Positions 21,530 to 31,580 of a DNA stretch of 64,000 bases are shown in pieces. Position 1 is the first letter of the stretch, and each line of letters begins with the position of its first letter. The position numbers and the translations under genes were made by a program. The notes under the pieces were generated by a model. The model was not told the origin of the DNA and did not search any database. It saw only the letters and a program-made list of their open reading frames with translations. Origin of the DNA: Conchocele bisecta (Eukaryota > Mollusca > Bivalvia > Lucinida > Thyasiridae); the NCBI GenBank assembly GCA_029237695.1, contig CM055265.1, positions 73,199,912 to 73,263,911 on the forward strand, given 5' to 3'.

Positions 21530-21770
21530 GGGCCCGTTTCACTTAACTTTGTACAACTAAAATGATCGTAAGTGCAAATTTAGGATCGTCTGGAAATTTC
21601 AATTGATGGATTTACATTTATTGAGCATAGGCTGCATATGCAGCCGATACTCAATAAATGTAAATCCAATAATTGTTTTCAAGAAAACATTGTTAATATG
21701 AAATTTAAAGACTATCATAATTTTGCACTTACGAATATTTTAGTCGTATGAAACTTAGTGAAACGGTCCC
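21530..21770. mobile_element. 241 bp palindromic MITE (family H), complete
   Basis: Same length and palindrome as 10511-10751, flanked by GAG on the left and CAG on the right (one mismatch in the duplication). Confidence 0.88.
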
Positions 21771-21866
21771 CAGATGAGCACGTGTGTTGCGAGTCATCTG
21801 CAGTGTTTGTCAGTATTTTTCAGATTTTACAAAAAAAATAACCTTATCTGTTTACTAGTAATGTAA

Positions 21867-22118
21867 TTGATCCCGTCAATACAGTGCGTATGTGCCGTGA
21901 AACACGGTGCCGTGAAACATTTTTGATATCCAGTCAATACAATTTTTCCATTTTACAGCCATTTGTAGGTGTTGACGGGATAAATAGAATAGTAGGTTAG
22001 TGCCGTGAATGGAAAAAAATATCTGGCACGGCACGGAAACGGGATGTGCTCGGCAGAGCCTCGCCCATCCCGTTTCCTGAGCCTTGCCAGATATTTTTTC
22101 CCATTCACGGCACTAACC
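21867..22118. mobile_element. Foldback element (family Q), copy 2, opposite orientation
   Basis: It starts ATCCCGTCAATACAGTGCG and ends with CACGGCACTAACCTACTATT, the inverse order of 20905-21170. Confidence 0.88.
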
Positions 22119-22139
22119 TACTATTCTCTATCTATTTTC

Positions 22140-22236
22140 CTTAGTTCTGAACCAAAGTATATGTTGTGACCACTCATTTGAACCGTCTCGGCGAGACGGT
22201 TCAAATGAATGGTCACAACATATACTTCTGATGAGA
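22140..22236. mobile_element. Short hairpin element with CCACTCATTTGAACCGT arms
   Basis: ATATGTTGTGACCACTCATT faces AATGAATGGTCACAACATAT around GTCTCGGCGAGAC. One arm recurs at 5537-5598, before exon B. Confidence 0.85.
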
Positions 22237-22239
22237 AAT

Positions 22240-22570
22240 ATAGAGAATAGTAGGTTAGTGCCGTGAATGGGAAAACATATCTGGCAAGGCTCAGGAAACT
22301 GGATGGGCGAGGCTCTGCCGAGCACATCCCGTTTCCGTGCCGCGCCAGATATGTTTTCCCATTCACGGCACTAACCTACTATTCTATTTATCCCGTCAAC
22401 ACCCACAAATGGCTGTAAAATGCAAAAATTGTATTGACTGGATATCAAAAATGTTTCACGGCACCGTGTTTCACGGCACATACGCACTGTGTTGACGGGA
22501 TAAAAAGAAATTCTTGAGCCTTGCCGGATATTTTTTCCCATTCACGGCACGAACCTACTATTCTCTATAC
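22240..22570. mobile_element. Foldback element (family Q), copy 3, plus an arm fragment
   Basis: Full copy at 22240-22505 in the orientation of copy 1. A further arm fragment at 22512-22570 ends about 25 bp before the exon F acceptor. Confidence 0.85.
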
Positions 22571-22595
22571 ATGTGTATTCTCCTTCTGGTTGTAG

Positions 22596-22683
22596 GATCG
22601 TTAGTCGGCGTGGTGTTTGGCGGTATCGGTGGTCTCCTGATCCTCGCTTCCTTCGGCATCCTCGTCCTCAACAAGCTGAGAAA
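22596..22683 (+). CDS. Exon F: transmembrane helix
   Basis: A short exon after the acceptor CTCCTTCTGGTTGTAG, ending at GAGAAA|GTAAGT. It enters in phase 1 and exits in phase 2. Residues 523-550 form an uncharged segment rich in Gly, Val, Leu and Ile (LVGVVFGGIGGLLILASFG within 524-542), followed by the basic stop-transfer NKLRK that continues as RQRRKRR in exon G. GxxxG-type spacings (GGIGG) could allow helix pairing. This fixes the topology: lectin, CUB and stalk outside, exon G inside. The last nine coding bases plus the donor are repeated for kilobases downstream. Confidence 0.85.
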
Positions 22684-23591
22684 GTAAGTTGGCTGGGAAA
22701 GTAAGGCTGAGAAAGTAAGTTGGCTGGGAAAGTAAGTTGACTGGGAAAGTAAGTTGACTGAGAAAGTAAGTTGACTGTGAAAGTAAGTTTATTGTGAAAG
22801 TAAGTTGGCTGAGAAAGTAAGTAAGTTGGCTGGGAAAGTAAGTTGGCTGAGAAAGTAAGCTGGCTGAGAAAGTAAGTTGAATGTGAAAGTAAGTTGGCTG
22901 GGAAAGTATGTTGGCTGTGAAAGTAAGTTGGAAAGTAAGTTGGCTGTGAAAGTAAGTTGGCTGTGAAAATAAGTTGACTGTGAAAGTAAGTTGGCTGGGA
23001 AAGTAAATTGACTGTGAAAGTAAGTTGACTGTGAAAGTAAGTTGGCTGGGAAAGTAAGTTGACTGGGAAAGTAAGTTGACTGTGAAAGTAAGTTGACTGT
23101 GAAAGTAAGTTGGCGTGAAAGTATGTTGACTGTGAAAGTAAGTTGGCTGGGAAAGTAAGTTGACTGGGAAAGTAAGTAGCAAAAGAAGTTGGCTGAGAAA
23201 GTAAGTTGACTGTCAAAGTAAGTTGACTGAAAGTAAGTTGGCTGGGAAAGTAAGTTGGCTGGGAAAGTAAGGCTGAGAAAGTAAGTTGGCTGGGAAAGTA
23301 AGTTGACTGAGAAAGTAAGTTGACTGTGAAAGTAAGCTTATTGTGAAAGTATGTTGGCTGAGAAAGTAAGTAAGTTGGCTGGGAAAGTAAGTTGGCTGAA
23401 AAAGTAAGCTGGCTGAGAAAGTAAGTTGAATGTGAAAGTAAGTTGGCTGGGAAAGTATGTTGGCTGTGAAAATAAGTTGGAAGGTAAGTTGGCTGTGAAA
23501 GTAAGTTGGCTGTGAAAATAAGTTGACTGTGAAAGTAAGTTGGCTGGGAAAGTAAATTGACTGTGAAAGTAAGTTGACTGTGAAAGTAAGT
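22675..23591 (+). repeat. 17 bp splice-junction minisatellite, left block
   Basis: The unit GGCTGAGAAAGTAAGTT is the last bases of exon F (GCTGAGAAA) plus the intron donor GTAAGTTG. It begins at the exon boundary and runs tandemly with GGG/GTG/GAC variants. A higher-order period of about 550 bp is visible: the TTGAATGTGAAAG variant recurs at 22877, 23426 and, beyond the LINE, 27629. Long - strand open frames (NLLSQPTYF-type) are repeat artefacts. Confidence 0.95.
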
Positions 23592-24363
23592 TAGTTTAAA
23601 CAATATTTTATTTCATATATAGCAGGTTACATATATACAAGACAAGTGATAAAAGGATTAGAAAACAAGCTTCGTAAAAGCTTATGTGAATTCTTCTCCT
23701 TGACAGTTGATGGGCCGCCGGCTGAGATAAGAGACCTTACGACAATTGCGTTAATTGACAATACTTGGAGATATATTTTGTTTATTGTACCTCACACAGT
23801 ACGATTTGCATGTACTCGCCTTGCTGGTGTGATTATTGCTACAACATTAGCTGAAAACGAACAGTGTACGCCCTGAGCAGACCGCTCGGATGAGCGGCGG
23901 GTGACTGGGTCCACGCTGGTCGCGTATGTCGTAAGGGCCGTGTTCTCAGCAGGGTGCCCATATTACACAATAGTTATTGAACAGTGGCAGGAAATAGTTT
24001 AATATTGTTTATCTTATGATCACTGAAAATGAAAATGGAGCATACACGTGATAAATATGGTTCTATAATACCAACACCAAATATTATCAAATCACCAATA
24101 GGCCAACACCCGCGCTCGCTGCGACCGCAGTCAATATATCAGAGGCAACAGCCAGTCTTTGGTTGAAGATCCAATTACCTTACAAGTCGCAGCAACAGAG
24201 TGTCTGGTTGTATACAAGTCTTTGATATATCTGTGACAATTGGACCACTATACTTGATTTTTTTTGATTGTCTGGTTTGAAATCGAGTTGAAAACAAGCC
24301 ATTATTATGTATACGCCTATCTGTTAGTATATTTAGTTAGGAAGTTAATTACTTTAGTCTGGC
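23592..24363 (-). other. Probable 3' noncoding part of the LINE
   Basis: It lies between the last LINE codons and the minisatellite junction. The terminal - strand sequence is AT-rich (AAATAAAATATTG near 23600). A 76-codon + strand frame here has no recognisable homology and is disregarded. Confidence 0.6.
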
Positions 24364-26146
24364 CTAAAAGCGTTTTGTAGACATTATATATTTGTGCACT
24401 TGCAAAAATACGGTGGTATTCTGTTCAAATGATAATCGTTCGTTACCATAAAGAAGATTGTTGGCTATCGGTGGACACGGAATGTCTGTTAAGTGAAGAT
24501 GTCTTTGACGTTGATAGTTTTCGCAATATAGTAGAAAATGATTGATTGTTTCTACGAACCACAAGTACAATTTGGAGAATCAACTATAGATCTACGATGA
24601 AGGTCATAATTCAAGGAACTGCATGACAAACGAAGACGGGCGTGAAGTACTTGTCCTTGTCTGGAGCCTATATTGTATAAGATGAGTGATTTTGTAACAT
24701 TTTTATTTATAATTGCCTTAAAGGACGGTACTGATTGCGCATTTTTTTCCTGTTCTGACAATTTATTCCATTCACGAATAGTGTGAGGTAGATATGAATG
24801 CGAGTACAATTGTGTACGACAATGTACTAATGGTATATTAGTAGCGTTTCTAAGGGTATACCGTGCTTGTATCTGTTCAGGAATCAGATCGCTAAGATGT
24901 TGTGGGGATAGTTTATTTACCATTTTGTAAAATAGTATAAGTTTGTGTTTATTTCGTCTGTTATCCAAGGATTCCCACCTGAGATCTTGATATAATTTAT
25001 CAATATTACAAAGTTTAGTAGCTCCACACACTATGCGCGCAGCTTCTATCTGTACTGCTTCGATCTGGTGTTTTAATTCGTCTGTGCAATTACTCCATAC
25101 AAGATCACCATACTCCAAAAGGGGTCTAACAAAACAAAAATACATGCGTTCAAGAGCTGACCTTTTTAGGGTGAATTTCAGAGATCGTAATATGCCTATT
25201 CTTTGCCATGCTTTATTTAGATATGATGAGATGTGTGGATACCATTTTCCGTTTTCTGATAGAATTATTCCTAGATGTTTATGTTCATTAACAGTTGTAA
25301 TAGGACGAGTGTCCATTTTAAGTACTGGATGCTGTGGTTTATTATGTTTTCTTGAATAAATCATTGACTCTGTCTTGGATGGGTTGAATGTCACTAGCCA
25401 TGTATTTGACCATTGATTTATAGTTTCTAGGTCGTTATTTAATGCAGCTGCTGCTGCTGATATTGTGTCGTCGACTATTATGTAAAGCTTGTGTCGTCTG
25501 CAAATAATCTAATGTTGGAGTTAATTTCTTGGACTATGTCATTTATGTATATTAAAAACAATAAAGGTCCTAAAATAGATCCCTGTGGAACGCCTGCATT
25601 GATAGTGCACCAATTAGACGCGGAGTTATTATAAACTACACGTTGTTTTCACCAATTAGAGGACAGATACGACTTAAGCCATTCGAGCATAGAACCAGAG
25701 ATTCCGATGTTTGATAGTTTGTAAAGAAGGCCTCGATGCCAGACTCTGTCAAACGCCTTTGATATGTCGCAAAACAAACAGCACGAACCTCTTTTCCTTC
25801 ATCCATTGCTTTGCAAATATCGTTATAGATGTAAGTAAGTTGATTTACAGTTGAATCACCTTTGATAAAACCCGATTGGTATGATGTTAGTTTATTGTTT
25901 GAGGCCACAAAATTGTACACATATTTATGAACACATCGTTCCATTAGCTTACCAATGCAGCTAAGCAGGGAAATCGGTCTGTAGTTCTGTGGACTTGAAG
26001 GATCTGCCTTTTTAAAAATCGGTATTACATTCGCCTGTTTCCATGGAGAGGGGAAGTATGAATTACTTAGTAATGTATTGAAATATGTAGAAAGTGGTAC
26101 TGAAAGTTCACGAGAGCCCTCACGAAGTAATCTGGGACTTATTAAA
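24364..26146 (-). pseudogene. LINE reverse transcriptase and C-terminal region, multiple frameshifts
   Basis: Pieces in successive frames read SGPDLISPRLL, QNYRPISLLSCIGKLMER, SYQSGFIKGDSTVNQL, the catalytic FADDT (25491-25504), FNPSKTESMIYSRK, EHKHLGIILS and YFCFVRPLLEYGDLVWS. These are the standard order of LINE reverse transcriptase motifs. A region with LYKMVNKLSPQHLSDL and PHTIREWNKL follows, typical of CR1/Jockey relatives. Frame breaks occur near 25785, 25640 and just after FADDT at about 25480, and again near 24560, so no active polymerase is encoded. Confidence 0.88.
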
Positions 26147-27227
26147 TCAGGACCACTGGCTTTTTGATGGATTGACTAATGATATAGCATTGATTACATC
26201 TGTAGGAGAGATTGTGATTGTTGTCATATTGGGTAGATTCGGTTGTGTGGGAGGTGGCAGTGGAGTAGAACTGTCATCAATGGTGGACTGTTTTGAGAAG
26301 AAGGAACTAAGTAATTCCGTTTTTTCTTTGTCTGTTTGTGCTTCTATTCCGCCATCATGCAATGTAGGAATTGTCGTGGAGGTTTCTTTAGCCTTCAATT
26401 GTTTTGCAAGTTTAAACCATGTTTTTACTGAAGTTTCGGAATCATTAACCTTCTCTATTAGTTTATTTTCATAATCCGATTTACATTTTCTTATGAGTTT
26501 CGTAACCTCGTTTCTTATTTTTCGGAGCTTAGACCAGGCTTGTTCTGTATTCACCTTTTTAGCTCGTTTATGGATTTTATTTATTTTCCTTATTAATTTT
26601 CTTATACTATTATTAAACCATGGGATATCATTCGGTCGTATAGTGACTATTTTGTTGGGTATTGTTTCAGTAGCTATCTCTATTATTGTAGTTGCGATTG
26701 TTTCGGCTGTGATATCTAAATTTCCTGAATTAAGAATTTCGTTCCAATCGACAGAGTTTAATTTTGTTCTGTAATTGTCATAATTTCCTCGATCGTAGAG
26801 CCAGACTTTCCTTTTATATGTTGTGACTTTCGCCGTCTTTATCTTTAATACTGCAACTATAGGACAGTGGTATCTTATAAGATCAGGGATGAAGGGATCG
26901 GCAACCAAGCTGGTAAGTATATGTCTGGCGTCTTTAGTAATTATTAGGTCTATGAGAGAGCTTGAATTTTCAGTAAAGTTTGTTGGCGTAGTGATAAGCT
27001 GTTCCGCATTATATGATGTAATAAGCCTACTAATTCTATTTGAGTCAGAATTGTGTACATTTATATTAAAATCCCCTGCAATAATTATATTTTCGCATAT
27101 TTGGTTGAAGGCGCGATCAATACTTTCTTCAAGCAATGCCCACTGATTATTATTTGAATCCGGTGGCCTATATATGCCTCCTATTAATAATTTTCTTTTG
27201 TTTACTAATAGTTCTAACCATAGCGAT
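26147..27227 (-). pseudogene. LINE endonuclease (EEP/APE) C-terminal part and linker, 5'-truncated
   Basis: The - strand frame reads LIGGIYRPPDS, IIIAGDFNINVHN (the G-D-F-N motif), SSLIDLIIT and RYHCPIVAVL (in place of the usual S-D-H motif), then a basic linker with PWFNNSIRKLIRKINK and TWFKLAKQLK. These are the usual blocks between endonuclease and polymerase in CR1/Jockey-type elements. The frame runs upstream into the minisatellite only by chance, giving Leu-Ser-Gln-Pro-Thr-rich residues that are not part of the protein. It breaks at about 26150, where an A-run (CAAAAAGCC) indicates a one-base slip. Confidence 0.85.
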
Positions 27228-30200
27228 TGAAAGTAAGTGGGCTGGGAAAGTAAGTTGACTGGGAAAGTACGTTGACTGTGAAAGTAAGTTGACTGTAAAA
27301 GTAAGTTGGCGTGAAAGTATGTTGACTGTGAAAGTAAGTTGGCTGGGAAAATAAGTTGACTGGGAAAGTAAGTTGGCTGAGAAAGTAAGTTGACTGTCAA
27401 AGTAAAATGACTGTGAAAGTAAGTTGGCTGGGAAAGTAAGTTGGCTGGGAAAGTAAGGCTGAGAAAGTAAGTTGGCTGGGAAAGTAAGTTGGCTGGGAAA
27501 GTAAGTTGACTGAGAAAGTAAGTTGACTGTGAAAGTAAGCTTATTGTGAAAGTAAGTTGGCTGAGAAAGTAAGTAAGCTGGCTGGGAAAGTAAGTTGGCT
27601 GAGAAAGTAAGCTGGCTGAGAAAGTAAGTTGAATGTGAAAGTAAGTTGGCTGGGAAAGTATGTTGGCTGTGAAAGTAAGTTGGAAAGTAAGTTGGCTGTG
27701 AAAGTAAGTTGGCTGTAAAAATAAGTTGACTGTGAAAGTAAGTTGGCTGGGAAAGTATATTTACTGTGAAAGTAAGTTGACTGTGAAAGTAAGTTGGCTG
27801 GGAAAGTAAGTTGACTGGGAAAGTAAGTTGACTGTGAAAGTAAGTTGACTGGGAAAGTAAGTTGACTGTGAAAGTAAGTTGACTGTGAAAGTAAGTTGGC
27901 GTGAACATAAATTGACTGTGAAAGTAAGTTGGCTGGGAAAGTAAGTTGACTGGGAAAGTAAGTTGGCTGAGAAAGTAAGTTGACTGTCAAAGTAAGTTGG
28001 CTGGGAAAGTAAGTTGGCTGGGAAAGTAAGTTGACTGTGAAAGTAAGTTGGCTGTGAAAGTAAGTTGGCTGGAAGAAAAGTAAGTTGACTGAAAGTAAGT
28101 TGGCAGGAAAAAGTAAGTTGGCTGTGAAAGTAAGTTCGCTGGGAAAGTAAGTTAACTGTGCAAGTAAGTTGGCTGAGAATGTAAGTTGGCTGAGAAAGTA
28201 AGTAAGTTGGCTGGGAAAGTAAGTTGACTGTGAAAGTAAGTTGGCTGAGAAAGTAAGTTGGCTGAGAAAGTAAGTAAGTTGGCTGGGAAAGAAAGCTGGC
28301 TGTTGACTGAGAAAGTAAGTTGGCTGAGAAAGTAAGTTGACTGTGAAAGTAAGTTGACTGTGAAAGTAAGTTGGCTGTGAAAGTAAGTTGGCTGGGAAAG
28401 TAAGTTGACTGTGAAAGTAAGTTGGCGGGAAAAAATAAGTTGGCTGTGAAAGTAAGTTGGCTGTGAAAGTAAATTGACTGGGAAAGTAAGTTGACTGTGA
28501 AAGTAAGTTGGCTGGGAAAGTAAGTTGACTGTGAAAGTAAGTTGACTGTGAAAGTAAGTTGGCTGGGAAAGTAAGTTGACTGGGAAAGTAAGTTGACTGT
28601 GAAAGTAAGTTGGCTGTGAAAGTATGTTGACCGTGAAAGTATGTTGACTGTGAAAGTAAGTTGGCTGGGAAAGTAAGTTGACTGGGAAAGTAAGTTGACT
28701 GAGAAAGTAAGTTGACTGAAAGTAAGTAGACTGTGAAAGTATGTTGGCTGGGAAAGTAAGTTGACTGGGAAAGTAAGTTGACTGTGAAAGTAAGTTGGCT
28801 TGGAAAGTTAATTGACTGTGAAAGTAAGTGAGAAAGAAAGTTGACTGTGAAAGTAAGTTGACTGTGAAAGTAAGTGAGAAAGTAAGTTGACTGTGAAAGT
28901 AAGTAGATTGTGAAAGTAAGTTGGCTGGGAAAGTAAGTTGACTGGGAAAGTAAGTTGACTGTGAAAGTAACTTGGCTTGGAAAGTAAGTTGACTGTGAAA
29001 GTAAGTGAGAAAGTAAGTTGGCTGGGAAAGTAAGTTGTCTGTGAAAGTAAGTTGGAGGGAAAAAATAAGTTGGCTGGGAAAATAAGTTGGCTGGGAAAGT
29101 AAGTTGGCTGGGAAAGTAAGTTGACTGTGAAAGTAAGTTGGCGGGAAAAAGTAAGTTGGATGTGAAAGTAAGTTGACTGTGAAAGTAAATTGACTGGGAA
29201 AGTAAGCTGACTGTAAATGTAAGTTGGCTGGGAAAGTAAGTTGACTGAAAGTAAGTTGACTGGAAAAGTAAGTTGACTGTGAAAGTAAGTTGACTGGGAA
29301 AGTAAGTTGACTGGGAAAATAAGTTGACTGTGAAAGTAAGTTGGCTGGGAAAGTATGTTGACCGTGAAAGTATGTTGACTGTGAAAGTAAGTTGGCTGGG
29401 AAAGTAAGTTGACTGGGAAAGTAAGTTGACTGTGAAAGTAAGTTGGCTGAAAGTAAGTAGACTGTGAAAGTAAGTTGGCTGGGAAAGTAAGTTGACTGGG
29501 AAAGTAAGTTGACTGTGAAAGCAAGTTGGCTTGGAAAGTAAGTTGACTGTGAAAGTAAGTGAGAAAGTAAGTTGACTGTGAAAGTAAGTTGACTGTGAAA
29601 GTAAGTGAGAAAGTAAGTTGACTGTAAAAGTAAGTTGGCTTGGAAAGTAAGTTGACTGTGAAAGTAAGTGAGAAAGTAAGTTGACTGTGAAAGTAAGTTG
29701 ACTGTAAAAGTAAGTGAGAAAGTAAGTTGACTGTGAATGTAACTTGGCTGGGAAAGTAAGTTGACTGGGAAAGTAAGTGAGAAAGTAAGTTGGCTGGAAA
29801 AGTAAGTTGGCTGAGAAAGTAAGTTGACTGTGAAAGTAAGTTGACTGTAAAAGTAATGTAAAAGTAAGCTTACTGTGAAAGTAAATTGGCTTGTAATGTA
29901 AGTTGGCTGTTGACTGAGAAAGTAATTTGGCTGGGAAAGTAAGTCGACTGTGAAAGTAAGTTGACTGTGAAATGTTGACTGTGAAAGTAAGCTTACTGTG
30001 AAAGTAAGTTGGCTGAGAAAGTAAGTTGACTGTGAAAGTAAGTTGAATGTGAAAGTAAACTTACTGTGAAAGTAAGTTGACTGTGAAAGTAAGTTGACTG
30101 TGAAAGTAAGTTGAATGTGAAAGTAAACTTACTGTGAAAGTAAGTTGACTGTGAAAGTAAGTTTACTGTGAAAGTAAGCGTACTGTGAAAGTAAGTTGGT

Positions 30201-30604
30201 TGGGAAAGTAAGTTGGCTGTTGACTGAGAAAGTAAGTTGGCTGGGAAAGTAAGTTGGCTGTTGACTGAGAAAGTAAGCTGGCTGAGATAGTAAGTTGGCT
30301 GAGATGAGAAAGTAAGTTGGATGTTGACTGAGAATGTAAGTTGGCTGAGAAAGTAAGTTGACTGTGAAAGTAAATTGGCCGAGAAAGTAAGTTGGCTGAG
30401 AAAGCAAGCTGGCTGAGCAAGTAAGCTGGCTGAGAAAGTTAGTTGGCTGAGAAAGTAAGTTGGCTGAGAAAGTAAGCTGGCTGAGAAAGTAAGTTGACTG
30501 TGATGAAAGTAAGTTGGCTGAGAAAGTAAGTTGGCTGAGAAAGTAAGCTGGCTGAGCAAGTAAGCTGGCTGAGAAAGTAAGTTGGCCGAGAAAGTAAGTT
30601 GTCT
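27228..30604 (+). repeat. 17 bp splice-junction minisatellite, right block
   Basis: Continuation of the 22675 array after the LINE. Variants include TGACTGTGAAAGTAAGT, units lengthened by AAGTAAGTAAG, dropped units (GTGAGAAAG) and TGTTGACTGAGAAAG duplications towards the right end. The two blocks together hold roughly 250 units, most with an exact GTAAGT. The array stops about 120 bp before the exon G acceptor. Confidence 0.95.
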
Positions 30605-30726
30605 GATGAGAAGGACACAGTGTATGGTGGTTCGTCAGGCACATGTTGTCTCCTCGTATTTAAGATTTATAATAAAATGTGTATGCTCAGAATGTACTTG
30701 GTAAACATTTCGGTGAATGTTTCCAG

Positions 30727-31252
30727 ACGCCAACGAAGAAAGCGGAGGATAGCGGAATATAGCTCCTACAATGGCAGTGCGAGCATGACGTACGGCAAGG
30801 GCTGGGAAATGGACCGCGAGTCCGTGTACGCAACTGTCGCTGACGTCACTTCCGGTCGCTCCGAATGCGCCAATCCCGCCGCAGACACGAATTGCCAGGA
30901 AACGAAGTTCATCAGTGAAGCAGAAGTGGAGAAAATATTAAAGGGGCAGTGTACAGTTCAGGCCAGTGCTACAGCTAAGGACGGCGACGGCAAGGCTGGC
31001 GCAAGTCGGAATATAGAGGTGGCGGTAATCGAGGTTCATCAAAGCTTTGGCGCAGACGACAGTGCCGATGTTAAGCAGACGGAGAATTATCTGCCCGACT
31101 GCGGGTACACCTCGGTGAAGAAGGCGGACAAATGTGAGGGTAGGCCCGGATCGTGTGTCACCTGCAACATAACACGCCCGCCACGACGCAATGATAACAG
31201 GCATGGATACGACAACAACATTGGCATTAAAAGGACTAGTCATGATGTTTGA
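30727..31252 (+). CDS. Exon G: cytoplasmic tail with ITIM-like tyrosine motif, and stop codon
   Basis: The acceptor is CGGTGAATGTTTCCAG, phase 2, completing the Lys split with exon F. The frame stays open for 174 codons to TGA at 31250-31252. The tail starts with a basic cluster (RQRRKRR, 552-558). Its tyrosines are AEYSSY (562, 565), MTYG (573), SVYATV (585), ENYLPD (672), CGYTSV (678) and GYDN (712). SVYATV fits the inhibitory-receptor consensus [S/I/V/L]-x-Y-x-x-[I/V/L], and YTSV could also be an SH2-type site after phosphorylation. The tail holds eight cysteines and an acidic stretch but no recognised domain. Tyrosine signalling is an inference from motif form only. The 3' UTR end was not located. 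Confidence 0.82.
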
Positions 31253-31321
31253 ATCGGTTACTGTTGATTTGAAATGTTGGCTGAACGCGTTATAACATAG
31301 CATAGTTACGGGAAGTAACTG

Positions 31322-31580
31322 CAAGGGCGGCGGAATTTTGTTGGGGAGGCCTGGCCCCCTCAATAATTTTTATATTTTATAACTTTTATATTAAAGCATA
31401 TATTCTCATCCTCAAACTTGCTGAGAATGCAGGAAATGGCGTTTCACGCCTCTTAAATTAAAAAAAAATCCAGGGGAACATCCCCGGACCCCCGAGCAAC
31501 ATCGGGCCCTTTGGGCCCTCAACACTGCCCCCACCCCCACCCCCCCCCCCCCCCCATAATGTTCCGGTTCCGCCGCCTAT
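31322..31580. mobile_element. Family R element, copy (GGCGGCGGAA ... TTCCGCCGCC)
   Basis: It starts GGGCGGCGGAATTTTGTTGG, contains GGGCCCTTTGGGCCCTC and a long C tract, and ends CCGGTTCCGCCGCCTATG. It matches 50247-50442. Confidence 0.8.

Larger units (their letters stand above)
23592..27227 (-). mobile_element. CR1/Jockey-like LINE, 5'-truncated and frameshifted, inserted in the minisatellite
   Basis: On the - strand the element enters in the middle of an AP endonuclease domain, continues through a reverse transcriptase and a C-terminal region, and ends with a 3' noncoding part of about 770 bp. The left junction is GTAAGTTAG|TTTAAAC and the right GATTG|AAAGTAAGT, both inside 17 bp units, so target duplications cannot be told from the repeat. 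Several frameshifts make it non-functional. Confidence 0.88.
3322..31252 (+). other. Gene locus: SUEL-lectin/CUB single-pass membrane receptor-like protein, 5'-incomplete
   Basis: Seven coding segments on the + strand join through six GT/AG introns of 2143, 3647, 4081, 4845, 2992 and 8043 bp. Donor and acceptor phases agree at every junction (2,1,2,1,1,2), and the spliced length gives exactly 725 codons plus a TGA. Residue numbers used here count from the first complete codon in the window. Order: tail of a preceding domain (1-9), acidic Gly/Asp linker (10-57), SUEL lectin (58-137), CUB (145-266), Gly/Pro-rich stalk (268-521), membrane helix (about 523-546), basic stop-transfer and cytoplasmic tail (547-725). 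It is probably a cell-surface glycan- or protein-binding receptor. Paired SUEL domains followed by a membrane helix recall EVA1-type proteins, but the CUB and long stalk differ, so no orthology is claimed. The signal peptide and first exons are not in the window. No promoter or poly(A) site was identified. Confidence 0.82.

Noticed and set aside
23646..23876. 76-codon + strand frame next to the minisatellite
   Set aside because: It lies in the 3' noncoding part of the antisense LINE, with no recognisable family or splice support.
22601..30644. Many long - strand open frames rich in Leu, Ser, Gln, Pro, Thr, Tyr, Phe
   Set aside because: Three 17 bp units make 51 bp, so the minisatellite translates as a 17-residue repeat (NLLSQPTYFPSQLTFTV type) in all - strand frames. 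These are repeat artefacts.
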